Positions 11,217 to 21,839 of a stretch of 64,000 bases of DNA are shown piece by piece. Position 1 is the stretch's first letter. Each line of letters starts with the position of its first letter. Under the pieces are notes generated by a model, which did no database searches, was not told the origin of the DNA, and was given only the letters and a program-made list of their open reading frames with translations. This DNA is from Chondrilla cf. caribensis (taxonomy: Eukaryota; Porifera; Demospongiae; Chondrillida; Chondrillidae). The DNA lies in the NCBI GenBank assembly GCA_964020155.1, contig OZ026557.1, positions 1,669,001 through 1,733,000 of the forward strand, in the 5' to 3' direction. The position numbers were made by a program, and so were the translations under genes.

Positions 11217-13187
11217 CAGTCAAACTCGATTAGTATGTACCCGGGATAATACGTACCAACGGTTAGTACATACAAATCTCTGAGAACGTAGAACGCTTTC
11301 TATTGTTTTATCAACAAAATACATCGTATAGTGCGTACCCGGATATGATGTATTTCCTGTTATGACGTACTTATGACGCTGGCCAAAGCGCGGGAATCCT
11401 CGGATAGTACGTACGGAGGTGACAGTCATGGCTGCAGCAAAGAAGAAATCTATTTCTTTGAAGGAAAAGTTCGTGATTATTTCAAAGATTCAGAGCGGAA
11501 TGAAACAGACTCACATTTCTGAACAGCTCAGTCTTCCAAAAAGTACAGTGAATACGATTTGGAAGAATAGGGAGACCTTAAAGCGCCAGTTCGAGTCTTC
11601 CGAGTATAGCAACAACTCCAAACGCTTTAGACCCGCCAATCACAAGGATGTGGACGAAGCCCTTCTTCAGTGGTTCAAGCAAGCGAGAAATAACGGCATA
11701 CCTGTTAATGGTCCTCTTCTCGCCAAAGCAGATGCGTTGGCTGCTGCTCTAAATGATGTTTCTTTTAAAGCCACAACAGGCTTTATCGATCGATGGAAGA
11801 TACGTCATGGCATCACTTTCAAGAAGATTTGTGGTGAAGAACGTTCTGTATCGCCTCAAGATACCGAAAAATAGCTAAACATCACACTTCCACAACTTCT
11901 GGGCCGTTTTTCGCCTGAAGATGTGTACAACCTTGACGAAACTGGATTGTTCTACAAGTTGAAGCCCAACAAGACCCTAGAATTCAAAGGTCATAAGTGC
12001 AGTGGAGGGAAGAAATCAAAAGAACGTCTCACTGTCCTTGTGGGAGCAAGCATGGTCGGTGAAAAACTCCCTCTGCTAGTCATTGGAAAGGCCAAATCTC
12101 CTCGTTGTTTCAAGGGAGTACGCAACTTGCCACTAGAATACACTGCCAATCGTAATGCCTGGATGACGGGAGATATATTTGAAGACTGCCTGAAGAAATT
12201 GAACAGTAAACTTCACAAAGCACGTCGTTCTGTCCTAGTAATTGTTGACAACTGTACTGCCCATCCACCATGTCTCAGCTTATCCAACATTGTATTGAAG
12301 TTTTTACCACCAAACACCACATCGAAATTACAGCCCTGTGATCAAGGTATTATTCAGTCTTTGAAAGTGCACTACCGATATCAGCTGCTGCAGAAGCTTT
12401 TGGTTGCAATGGATAATGGTGATGACATCAAAATCTCAGTCCTTGATGCTATGCAGTGGTTGCAATATGCTTGGGATCAAGTCACCCCTACCACCATTCA
12501 GAACTGCTTCCACCATGTGGGGTTTCGTGCTGATTCCTCTGCTCCTATTGAGGATGACAACTCTGAACCCGACATTTCGGGGGTTCTGGATGAGTTGAAA
12601 GAAAATGGGATGATATCGATTGTGAAGGTGACGAGTTTGCTGCAATCGACAGTACCGTCATCACAACTGGAGAACTGAGTGATCAAGACATAGCTGCCTC
12701 TATCCAAGAAACCAATCAGGAATTAGGAGATGCTGAGGATCAGCTTGACGATGACGATCCTGTGTTAGTACCAACGTACTCTGAGTACAAGACTGCAGTT
12801 GATGTCGTGAAGCGATTTGTAACCTGCATGTCATCCAATCCTCAGGATATGGTAGCAGTACAGACTCTTGAACATCTCCTATTCACTATGAAGTGGGAGC
12901 AGCAGCAGACTACCCTTGATAGCTTTCTGCAAACAAACTGACCTGTCTTGGGTACACACCTCTTAGTGGACCTAGTTTATAACCATTACTACCACATGTT
13001 TATTATGCCAACTATCATTGTTATACATGTAATTCATCAAATTGATATTTTAATGATGATTATTGTATGTGATTACTGTTGATCGTTCACAAGTATGAAT
13101 ATTAATGAACCTTGGATAGTAAGTACCTTGGATAGTAAGTACTTATTCCTTTTCCCCTTGGGGGTACATACTATCAGAGTTTGACTG
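11217..13187 (+). mobile_element. Complete Tigger/pogo-type DNA transposon (disabled)
   Basis: The ends are inverted repeats: the left end CAGTCAAACTCGATTAGTAT and the right end, read inward on the opposite strand, CAGTCAAACTCTGATAGTAT. They share the CAGTCAAACTC start typical of Tigger and are flanked by TA at 11215-11216 and 13188-13189. Length is 1971 bp. GTACGTAC-like subterminal repeats lie inside the left end. The transposase is interrupted once by a stop and once by a frameshift, so this copy cannot encode a full enzyme, though so few lesions point to fairly recent loss. It splits an A unit downstream of the FReD gene at 13927. Confidence 0.93.
11428..12941 (+). pseudogene. Tigger-like transposase pseudogene (CENP-B/DDE family)
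   Basis: This would be a DNA-binding cut-and-paste transposase. From the ATG at 11428, residues 1-148 carry the two helix-turn-helix regions: a CENP-B N-terminal type (SLKEKFVIISKIQSG, HISEQLSLPKSTV) and a Tc5/CENP-B type (LLAKADALAAAL, TGFIDRWKIRHGI). A TAG at 11872-11874 breaks the frame, and the same frame then continues with the DDE domain. The acidic residues lie in YNLDETGLFYK, VIVDNCTAHP and QPCDQGIIQ, a DDD arrangement. A frameshift between about 12595 and 12612 moves the acidic C-terminal tail to another frame, ending at 12941. The family's usual length of about 500 residues is preserved. No host role can be claimed. Confidence 0.92.
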
Positions 13188-13189
13188 TA

Positions 13190-13926
13190 TACATATATGG
13201 GGATCAGATCCAATGTTGCATGGCCTGACCACATTAAAATTGCTTCCTCCGGGTCTGATGTTTGGTGTCAAACTAAAGCTCTTCCAATGTTGATTACATA
13301 CCAGTATGTATTGTCTCTAATGGTCTTACAGTAAATATCATGCATGTAAGCCAGGTGGTAAAAGTTGCTATGATATTGCCTTCAATATGCCAATACTGTA
13401 TACAAATTTATAGGAATGATTATAATAATGATAATAATTATCAATATTACCAAACGCATTACATGATAATTTTATTTAAGTACACCATTTTGGTCAATCT
13501 ACATTTAATTTATTATCAATTATTATAATTATTACTAATAAGAAGTATGAGCGTGGATAATGAGGTTAATACAGTCTCTATACTTACCATGCAATCCTAA
13601 GACATGAAATTTATGTGTATCTAAACAAATATCATAATACATGACTATTTGTAAAGCATGATAAAGTACATAAAATACATATTCTAAAAGTATACCATAA
13701 CCTGTACAATTTGAAACTAATCCTCATTATTATGTTGCAATCATGTAATCATGCGTCATGCTTCCATGTACCCCAATTCAAAAAATGTGATCATGTGTTA
13801 AACTACTTTGTTTTATTACAATAATTTTCTATTTATTGTTCAACTAGTACGAAATTGCAATATAGCTTGAATATGACATTAAGTTTTTTACTTAGGCCAT
13901 CGATCATTCAATGTTAAATACTAAAC
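13190..13926. repeat. A repeat unit, copy 2, right part (3' flank of FReD-1)
   Basis: The A unit continues with TCTAATGGTCTTACAGTAAA, the ATTATCA stretch and AATGAGGTTAATACAG. It then joins the common FReD 3' flank (TTACCATGCAATCCTAAGAC, also at 29110 and 60940). The Gypsy-type LTR present at this point in the copies at 28.7 and 60.1 kb is absent. TTTATT motifs near 13811-13835 are possible minus-strand AATAAA signals. Confidence 0.6.
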
Positions 13927-14937
13927 TCAGCCAATAGCTCTGACCTTCATGTCAGTAAACTTCAGAGAGTAATATGGACCCTTCCAAGTACTCCAATTCA
14001 CACCATCAGCATAGGAGGAGTGACTGCCACGGTGATATAGTCCATTCAAGTTAGACCAATGGCATGAATAGTACCACCATGCACCTTTGAACATTACAGC
14101 ACAGTTCACAGAACCATTAAGATCATTGTCACGGTCGTATGTTGAGAATTGTCTCATATTGTGGGCCGCCAGGCTGTCACTGGCATTTCCCATATACCCA
14201 CTCACTTCAAGAGTGTAAGTTGTGGATGCATCTCTTACTTGAAACGAACTGTATTTGGCATATGCTGTTACTCCATTCCAATCCTCTAAGTCAACACGAA
14301 GTTCGGAATCACTTTCATTTGTCAACCTATGTATAAACTCAAGTCCAAGCCAGAATTCATTAGAGAGGTTCCCAAAACCATTAGTGTAGTTGACCCAGTT
14401 CCTGTAAAAGTCTTCACTTCCATCTTGTCTTCTCTGAAAGACTGTCCATCCTCCTCCATCAGTATCCATGTCGCAAAAAACATCAAATGGAGGAAGAGAG
14501 TCCGGTTGGATGGTGTAGACACCCGATTGAGTGTAGCTGTTGTTGAGGGCATCACGGCAGTCTTTGAATACAGGCACTTGAGATGGCGTTGTCTTCTCAG
14601 TCATGTTGGTAGCATTGTTAGTTTCATTTAGGCAACACTGCATCTCAGTCTTCAGACTGTCAACTGCAGAGACTACTTCCTGCTTTATGATCTCGACTAG
14701 TTTCTCTGAAATAACATCATTGATTATCATTTCCTTCAATTTGATATAGTCTTCATATGAAAACACTCCTGGAGAGCCGTCCTTACCATCACGTCCATCA
14801 CGTCCTGGAGGTCCTGGTACAGGGTGGTAAGAAGACGATGGGCAGGTAGTTCCAGCTACAAGACCTTCTGTGATCACAAGTAGAATCAGGAAGATCCAGA
14901 CTGTGCTAGTAGTGAAGTTCATCATTATCTTCTTCAT
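13927..14937 (-). CDS. FReD-1: secreted collagen-like/fibrinogen-domain lectin (ficolin-like)
   Basis: Predicted secreted oligomeric lectin of 336 residues in a single exon. Residues 1-29 are a signal peptide ([15 protein letters not shown]). Residues 42-57 are five Gly-X-Y triplets (GPPGRDGRDGKDGSPG), far shorter than the collagen stem of vertebrate ficolins. Residues 60-100 are a helical stalk ending in Cys-Cys (101-102), likely interchain disulfides. A Thr/Pro/Asn linker follows, then a fibrinogen C-terminal domain (about 124-336) with [10 protein letters not shown], the calcium-loop candidate DRDNDLNGSVNCA (268-280) and the pocket region GAWWYYSCHWSNLNG. Several N-glycosylation sequons are present. 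The start at 14937 is an ATG; an in-frame ATG five codons later (MNFTTS) matches the start of paralogues. Ligand is unknown; bacterial or self glycans with N-acetyl groups are plausible by family. Confidence 0.93.
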   Translation of the reverse strand: MKKIMMNFTTSTVWIFLILLVITEGLVAGTTCPSSSYHPVPGPPGRDGRDGKDGSPGVFSYEDYIKLKEMIINDVISEKLVEIIKQEVVSAVDSLKTEMQCCLNETNNATNMTEKTTPSQVPVFKDCRDALNNSYTQSGVYTIQPDSLPPFDVFCDMDTDGGGWTVFQRRQDGSEDFYRNWVNYTNGFGNLSNEFWLGLEFIHRLTNESDSELRVDLEDWNGVTAYAKYSSFQVRDASTTYTLEVSGYMGNASDSLAAHNMRQFSTYDRDNDLNGSVNCAVMFKGAWWYYSCHWSNLNGLYHRGSHSSYADGVNWSTWKGPYYSLKFTDMKVRAIG

Positions 14938-14974
14938 GGGATGGTTCTTGTGTGGACAGGCAGTTGAGTCCTCA

Positions 14975-14982
14975 TATTTATA
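14975..14982 (-). promoter_or_regulatory. TATA box of FReD-1
   Basis: TATAAATA on the minus strand, 38-45 bp before the ATG. The sequence between it and the gene (GACTCAACTGCC, CACACAAGAACCATCC) is shared with the other FReD genes. Confidence 0.7.
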
Positions 14983-16248
14983 CCCTCTGCCAGCAGTATA
15001 GTTGTTACTTTATATGCATATCATGCCTGTATGCCAATGTAACTTTATATTATTGTATATTACATTAATTCATTAGTAAGTGTTATAACAGTTATATTAT
15101 TGGAATAGTACCAGATGTTCCTATGTACACATACACAGGTGTCAACACACATGCACAGGTGTGTAAACACATGCCATGCATTGTCCACAAAGTGCACACA
15201 TTGCTATAATTGATCCCTGGTCCATTAGTATGGGGTAAAATATCCCTCGCACACATAGTGAATCTATAAACCATACTCTCCCTTGCGGTCCATATATATC
15301 AAAATGGAATTCATAATGCTGTACATGTAGTGTAATGTGTAATGTATTGTGTACAATGTATGATGTACCTTGGATTTGATCTCATACTGATTGGATTGTT
15401 AACAACCATATGAAGTCAGTCCTGAATACATCATTAGTACCTTGTCCCTCTTCTTAGTACCTGGAGTAAACACTATGAACTACACTCTCATTGTTCCATA
15501 TGATGTTGAGGTCCATAATATAGGTATAATTGGGAGTTGTAATGTTGTGCATGTATAGTGTACACCTATAATGTATCATAATCTGTTGATCCAATCTTAC
15601 TGATACCACATAATGTAACTTTGACTATAATATTATACCATTAATCAACCATATTTTGTTCTCCAAGTGTATGGTAGATTCAATGGACATTTGTTAGTAC
15701 TTGTATATTACATTGGTACTGATTATCTGTAGCTGACCAAAAGATTTGGGTCATAAAGCAGTGGCAGATTAACGAGAATTCACTGTACATACCATAACAA
15801 TTGCTCCTACTAGTCTTATAAGAACATGCTTATTTTGAACCAACAGTCAACATGATATCACATGATCTGCATACAATTCTCAGCGCAGGAGTCATGACTC
15901 ATTTAGTTTGTTGACTTGCTCAACTGTGTTCACTCTTCCTTGTCTGCAGATGTGAGAGTACCTCCCATTTCCCCCGCATATAAAGTAGATATGTAAACAT
16001 CGATACCACCAGGATAGTTAGTGGTCACCCCTCCTACTTACCGTACTTGTACTTCAAACCATACTGTTTCTTCTTTGAATACGTGACTTGAATCTAATAA
16101 TAGCGTGACCATGGTGACAATAAATTCTCTGCATCTGGTAACAATACACACACCTGCTCCACTGGTATGAAGTACCTCCTATTTCACCCACACACTGAGT
16201 AGACACGTAAACTACAATTTCACACATTTTTAAATGGAATAACCGTTT

Positions 16249-16500
16249 CCAACCTATGATGCTGACTATGATAATGATGGTCAAAACTGTACCAAATCAT
16301 ACAAAAGGGCATGGTGGTACAATGCCTGCCACTATTCCAACCTAAATGTGCTGTATCATGATGGGCAGGTAGTTCCAGCTATGAGACCTTCTGTGACCAC
16401 AAGTAGAATCACGAAGCTCCGTAGAGTGCTAGTATAGTGAATTTCATCTTTGTCTTCTTCTTGGGATAATTCTTGCATGAACAGGCAGTTGAGTCCTCAT
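16249..16500. pseudogene. Head-to-head FReD chimera 2
   Basis: Same structure as the copy at 703: a plus-strand fibrinogen fragment (16249-16360) joined at about 16353-16366 to an antisense FReD signal peptide and promoter. The frame has shifted in the signal peptide: the minus-strand ORF from the ATG near 16450 ends after about ten residues. It is more decayed than chimeras 1, 3, 5 and 6. Confidence 0.8.
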
Positions 16501-16663
16501 ATTCCTACCTTCTGCCAGCAGTATAGTTGTTACTTTATATGCATATCATGCCAACCTTAGATAAACTTAACTGTACTTTTATACTAAAATATCCCTGTAT
16601 TAATTATTGGATTAGTACCAGATGTTTCTAGTATGTATACGTACATACACAGGTGTCAATTCA

Positions 16664-16772
<109 letters not shown>

Positions 16773-17218
16773 TGTCCACAAAATGCACACATTACTATTA
16801 ATGCATGCATGCAACCTTATTTTGAACACATGATCTACATAAAATTCCCAGCACAGATGTCATGACTCATTCAGTTTGTTGACTTGCTAAAATGTGTTCA
16901 CTCTTTCTTGTCTGCAGATGTGAAAGTACCTCCCATTTCCCCCGCATATAAAGTAGATATGTAAACATCTATACCACCAGGTTAGTTAGTGGTCACCCCT
17001 CCTACTTACCGTACTTGTACTTTAAACCATACTGTTTCTTCTTTGAATACGTGACTTGAATCTAATAATAGCGTGACCATGGTGACAATAAATTCTCTGC
17101 ATCTGGTAACAATACACACACCTCCTCCACTGGTATGAAGTACCTCCCATTTCCCCAGCACACTGAGTAGACATGTAAACTACTAACGCACACATTTTTA
17201 AAAATAGAATAACTTTAT

Positions 17219-17470
17219 CCAATCTATATGATGCTGACTATGATAATGGTGGTCAAAACTGAGCTGAATCATTCAAAAGTGCATGGTGGTACAATGCCTG
17301 CCACCATTCCAACCTAAACGGGCTGTATCATGATGGGCAGGTAGTTCCAGCTATGAGACCTTCGAATTCGGTGACCACAAGTAGAATCACGAAGCTCCAG
17401 AGAGTGCTAGTAGTGAAGTTCATCTTTATCTTATTCTTGGGATGATTCTTGTGTGGACAGGCAGACAGAC
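17219..17470. pseudogene. Head-to-head FReD chimera 3
   Basis: A plus-strand fibrinogen fragment is fused at about 17325-17335 to the antisense FReD 5' end. The minus-strand ORF 17328-17423 is intact from ATG to a junction-derived TGA: 31 residues, a signal peptide with two extra codons (six bases inserted after VVT). The TATA position reads TATGAATA. Confidence 0.8.
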
Positions 17471-19159
17471 ATATTCATACCTTCTACCAGCTGCAGTATA
17501 GTTGTTACTTTATATGCATATCATGCCAACCTTAGCTAAACTTTACTGTTACAGTACTTTTAATGCTAAAATTAATTATGCCTGCATGCCAAAGTAACAG
17601 TAATTACTGTATATTCTATTAATTCATTAGTAAGTGTTATGACAGATATATTATTGGAATAGTACCAGATGTTATTATGTACACATGCACAGGCGTCAAC
17701 ACACTCACATACACTTGTGCACACACAAGCACAGGTGTGCAAACACATGCCATGCATTGTCCACAAAGTGCACACATTACTATTATAATAATAATTGATC
17801 CCTAGTCCATTAATATGGGGTATAATATCCCCCCCACACACACATAGAGAATCTGCAAACCATACAGATACTCAATGCTCTCTCTCTTGCGATCAATATC
17901 AAAATGGAATTCATAATGCTGTACATGTCTATGTGTAATGTATTGTGTATTGTGTGTTTAATGTAAAACTTCCCGCTCATGGGTCTTTACATAGCCCCTG
18001 ATATGATGTCCCAAGTTTGAATTTGAAGTATTGAAACTTGGACAAGATCCAATACTAAGTTGCATCTTTTGAATTTTGTGGGGAAAATGTTGCCATGGTT
18101 ACGTATCTATTGTGCAATCAATGCCGCTTTGGCAGAACATGGCGGAACTTTTCCCTACTAGGTTTTCAATAAGTCCCCTTTTTGGACCAGGTTTACTACA
18201 AACCTTACCAAATTTAAAAACTTTGGAATTTCAAAGAGGGATTTTGTGATATAACCTTTCCTTTGTCAATTATTCTCAAATGAATTTCTAAAATTTGTAT
18301 TTTCATACCGCTACTAGTTGTTAAGAAACATGCAAATCTGTATATTTTGACATTCATGCAAATGTTATGAATAATATCTAACTTCGTAAGGAGGGGATTT
18401 TGGATAAACCATTAAGAAGATAAATGACATGAACAATAAGATAACGTACGGACGGAAAGTGTCGCAGGGCCAAACTTTCACGAATCACTAATTTCGCGAC
18501 AAAAAGTTTCGCGTTTTTAACGCCTATAGCGTTAATTGATTGTCAGATGATTATGTCATCGGGTGTTCACGAATACCTGTTTCTTCCCAAAATTCACGAA
18601 AATTTTAGTCCGCAAAACTTTCCTGCTATACGGTAACAATAACAAATAATTGAATATGCACATATCATTAAAAAGTGAGTCTTTGAAATATTCAATGAAA
18701 TGAACCACATTTGCTGTATTACTGCATACTTTCAACTTCTAGTACTCGTCCACGACTTTTGGACAAATCATTATGATTGATCCCCGAGATAAATGAGAAT
18801 ATAATCTTTATTACAATTGATCCCCGAGATTTACGAAAAGATTTCCTGATAAGATCTAAAGTTATACTACTACAGTAAAAGCTCAACACTAAAACGACTC
18901 TACTACTGTGGATGCATTTCTCTTTGTTGATTCAATGTGGTCGATTAAAATATCCATAATAATTCCTGCCGCTTTCCTTACTTGCCTATATATAGCAACC
19001 CAATCTATACTATTCCTCCACTTCTTTTACATTAAAGTCATATCTAGAATAATAGTCAGATAGGCTGAAGAGGATTAACAATATTCTAAACATCTACCAA
19101 ATTGAAAGCTCCAAAAGATATATAAAAAGAGTTTGAGAATGCTCTACGCAAATCTTAAA

Positions 19160-19417
19160 TCATACCGCGTGAATCCTCTTCATCCGTACTACATTCTTTG
19201 TTGCTTTCAAGTAATTATCGCTTAAATGAACTTCGTTGTCTTCAGACGGAGGCTCGAGCTTGTTTTCGTCTTCTTTATCGTTGTCCGTATCCTCTACGGT
19301 GACGTTTCCAAACTATTTCGGGAGTTGTCTCGGCTCAGATAGGTTCAATTGTCTTCTTTTTGCTATTCGCATGGTCCGCATTTTCCTTGTCCTCGGTGTA
19401 TTCTGTTTTGGAGGCAT
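19160..19417 (-). pseudogene. Decayed coding-like segment, basic then acidic
   Basis: From an ATG at 19417 the minus strand reads a basic N-terminus (MPPKQNTPRTRKMRTMRIAK), an in-frame TAG at 19313-19315, then an acidic stretch (EDTDNDKEDENKLEPP) to a stop at 19160-19162. Composition rather than homology suggests coding origin; I recognise no family. It could be an exon of a captured gene or of the inserted element. Confidence 0.3.
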
Positions 19418-19509
19418 TTTGGAAAAAAGGAAAAATATCGTCGATGGAAGCAAGGCTCTTCAGGGTAAAATTGTAACCAAAAAATTCCAAAGGATTACCG
19501 AATGCAAGG

Positions 19510-19662
19510 TCAAGTTAATGTCATCACCATGGCGTTGCTGGTGTAACCACGGAGATGCAAGATGACTTTAAAACTACCAAATCTTCGTTCACTGTCACTT
19601 CGAATGCTGTCAGTGAGGTTTTCTGATAAATCACGTACTAAAGAATAGGCAAATTCAGCCAT
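19510..19662 (-). CDS. Unrecognised small ORF in the 2-kb insertion
   Basis: Fifty codons starting MAEFAYSLVRDLSENLTD on the minus strand and ending in TGA. It sits about 90 bp before the decayed segment at 19160-19417 and could be an upstream exon of the same former gene. No family recognised; coding status is uncertain. Confidence 0.25.
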   Translation of the reverse strand: MAEFAYSLVRDLSENLTDSIRSDSERRFGSFKVILHLRGYTSNAMVMTLT

Positions 19663-19842
19663 TTTATAGAAATGGCGTATAAAACATGACCAATGACATA
19701 ATATGACGTAACATGACGTTAGCATTTGGCACCGCAAGAGTATTTTTCCTCAATATTGCCTAATCGCTGGTGCACCAGGATACTTGTTGCTATGGTGAAC
19801 TACTGACTAACATCTAATCATTGTGCAACTATTTGAGTACTC

Positions 19843-19898
19843 ACTGTGAAAGTATGGGCTCTTAACTCGTACGAGTTAAGAGCCCGTACTTTCACAGT
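19843..19898. repeat. Near-perfect 56-bp palindrome
   Basis: Two 28-bp arms without a spacer, centred on CGTACG, with one mismatch. It begins ACTGTGAAAGTATGGGCTC. It lies about 60 bp inside the right edge of the 2-kb insertion. Such a perfect inverted repeat should form a cruciform and is probably an element end or a small fold-back insertion. Confidence 0.9.
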
Positions 19899-19955
19899 TT
19901 AGCCCTGTTTGTATAGGAAATGACATCAAAAAGTGGAAGTTTTAAGTGGAATGCA

Positions 19956-21380
19956 CTATACAATGCATTATGTACTGTTGATTTGATCTCATACCGATTG
20001 GATTGTTAACAACCATGCATAATATGAAATCAGTACTGAATACATCAAGCACGTACATACCTTTGCAATCAGGATCCGGATTTGATGAAGATCCACCACC
20101 AGATTAGTTGGAGGACACTCCTTCCTACTTCCCACATTTGTACTTAATACCCTGTCCCTCTTCTGAGTGCCTGGAGTAAACACTATGAACTACACTCTCA
20201 TTGTTCCATAACATGTTGAGGTCCATAATATAGGTATATAATTGGGAGTTGTAATGTTGTGCATGTTTAATGTACATCTATAATGTATAATAATCTGTTG
20301 ATACAATCGTACTGATCCTACATAATATAACTTTGACTTCAGCATAGAATATACATACCATATCAATCCCTTCTATTAGTCAGAACATGCCAACTTAGTT
20401 TAAACACATGCATACCTAGCATCATATACATATTTCTCACATTTGTACTTCAAACCATCCTGTCCCTCTTCTGTGGATCTCAAGTAAAGTCTAAGTGCTC
20501 ACTGTTCTATATTATTTTGAAGTCTATTATTGGAATTTGTGATGTACATCTACAGTGTAATGTTGATCCTTATAATGTATAACTTTGAATTGAGTATAAT
20601 AGTATATAGAATATAATAATATTACATATACTTGAAGTCCCATTAATCCACCATATTATTTTGTTTTCCAAAAGTATGGTAGATTCAATGGACATTTGTT
20701 AGTACTTAAGCTTGTATATTACATTGGTACTGATAATCTGTGGCTGACCAAAAGGTTTGGGTGATAAAGCAGTGGCAGATTAACGAAAATTCACTAGCTG
20801 TACATACCATACCAATTGCTCCTACTTGTCTTATCAGAACATGCAACCTTATTTTGAACCAACAGTCAACATGATATCACATGATCTGCATACAATTCTC
20901 AGCGCAGGTGTCACGACTCATTCAGTTTGTTGACTTGCTCAACTGTGTTCACTCTTCCTTGTCTGCAGATGTGAGAGTACCTCCCATTTCCCTCGCATAT
21001 GAAGTAGAGTACCTCCCATTTCCTCTGTATATAAAGTAGATACGTATGTAAACATCTATACCACCAGGCTAGTTAGTGGTTACCCCCTCCTACTTACCAC
21101 ACTTGTACTTTAAACCCTACTGTTTCTTCTTTGAATACGTGTTTTGAATTTAATAATAGCTTGACTATGGTGACAATGAATTCTCTAAAATTTAATCTGG
21201 TAACAATACAAACATACACACCTATACACACACAAGCCCAGGTGTGTACACACATGTAAGGCAGTGTCCACTGAATACCTGCATGCTCCACTGGTATGAA
21301 GTACCTCCCATTTCCCCTGCACACTGAGTAGACATGTAAACTACAAGTTCACACATTTTTAAAAATAGAATAACTTTTTT
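19956..21380. repeat. U repeat units, copy e
   Basis: U resumes with GATTTGATCTCATACCGATT, GATCCACCACCAGATTAGT and TGGCAGATTAACGAAAATTC, followed by two adjacent GTACCTCCC boxes (about 20982 and 21011) and a third (21302) in C-like context (CACACCTATACACACAC). No gene. Confidence 0.65.
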
Positions 21381-21600
21381 TCCAACCCATGATGGTGACT
21401 ATGATAATGGTGGTCAAAACTGTGCCAAATCATTCAAAGGGGCATGGTGGTACAATGCCTGCCACCATTCCAACCTAAACAGGCTGTATCACGGCGCAAG
21501 TTCACAATTCCCTTGCTGACAGTGTGAACTGGCTTTCTTGGAAGGATTCTAGTCACACTCTGAAGATTCATTGACCACATCCAGAGTATAGTATATGGTG
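21381..21600 (+). pseudogene. Plus-strand FReD remnant without the inversion
   Basis: This copy starts like the chimeras ([19 protein letters not shown] then [14 protein letters not shown]). Instead of switching strand it continues through a shifted frame with [19 protein letters not shown], matching the ADGVNW...WKG...YSLKF end of the fibrinogen domain. It shows that the chimeras' plus-strand part came from a real plus-strand FReD gene. It is decayed by a frameshift and stops. Confidence 0.75.
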
Positions 21601-21839
21601 TGTGGTATTCTGTAAGTTATCATTAATACCCCCCTCCCCTTCCGGCAATAGCACCCAGTTGCCATTGCAAAATATATAATAGCTATTTGTAGTGTATGAT
21701 AAATGTGTATATTATGTACCTCTCCGAATTGAAACTTAACATCATTATTACAGTATATTGTTCATCACATATACAACTACTTTGTTTGATCATAAGATAA
21801 TGTATACTTGATTTTTTGACTGGTAATGAAGAAACTTAA
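21601..21839. other. 3' flank of FReD-2
   Basis: AT-rich sequence sharing AACATCATTATTA and CAACTACTTTGTTTGATCATA with the 3' flank of the FReD gene at 29444. No other feature. Confidence 0.5.

Larger units (their letters stand above)
17945..19955. mobile_element. About 2-kb insertion of unknown type in a U unit
   Basis: U sequence is interrupted between GTGTAATGTATTGTGT and ACAATGCATTATGTACTGTT, which adjoin in other U copies (for example near 48840-48860). The insert shares nothing with the rest of the window. Its ends are only weakly inverted (TGTAAAACTTCCC at the left; AAGTGGAAGTTTTAAGTG at the right). It contains a decayed minus-strand coding region (19160-19417), a further minus-strand ORF (19510-19662) and a near-perfect palindrome next to the right end. 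The class is unknown. Confidence 0.6.

Noticed and set aside
15092..15274. Minus-strand frame with NGPGIN and LWTMHGMCLHT, recurring at 17572, 50225, 62326 and 63711
   Set aside because: It recurs because the U unit is repeated. Frame, start and end change between copies and poly-C runs break it, so no sign of selection.
16054..16284. Minus-strand frame with YMSTQCAGEMGGTSYQW, recurring at 17022, 25782, 37628 and 51398
   Set aside because: It is the reverse of the GTACCTCCC box; the flanking frame differs from copy to copy, so I treat the box as a DNA repeat, not a gene.
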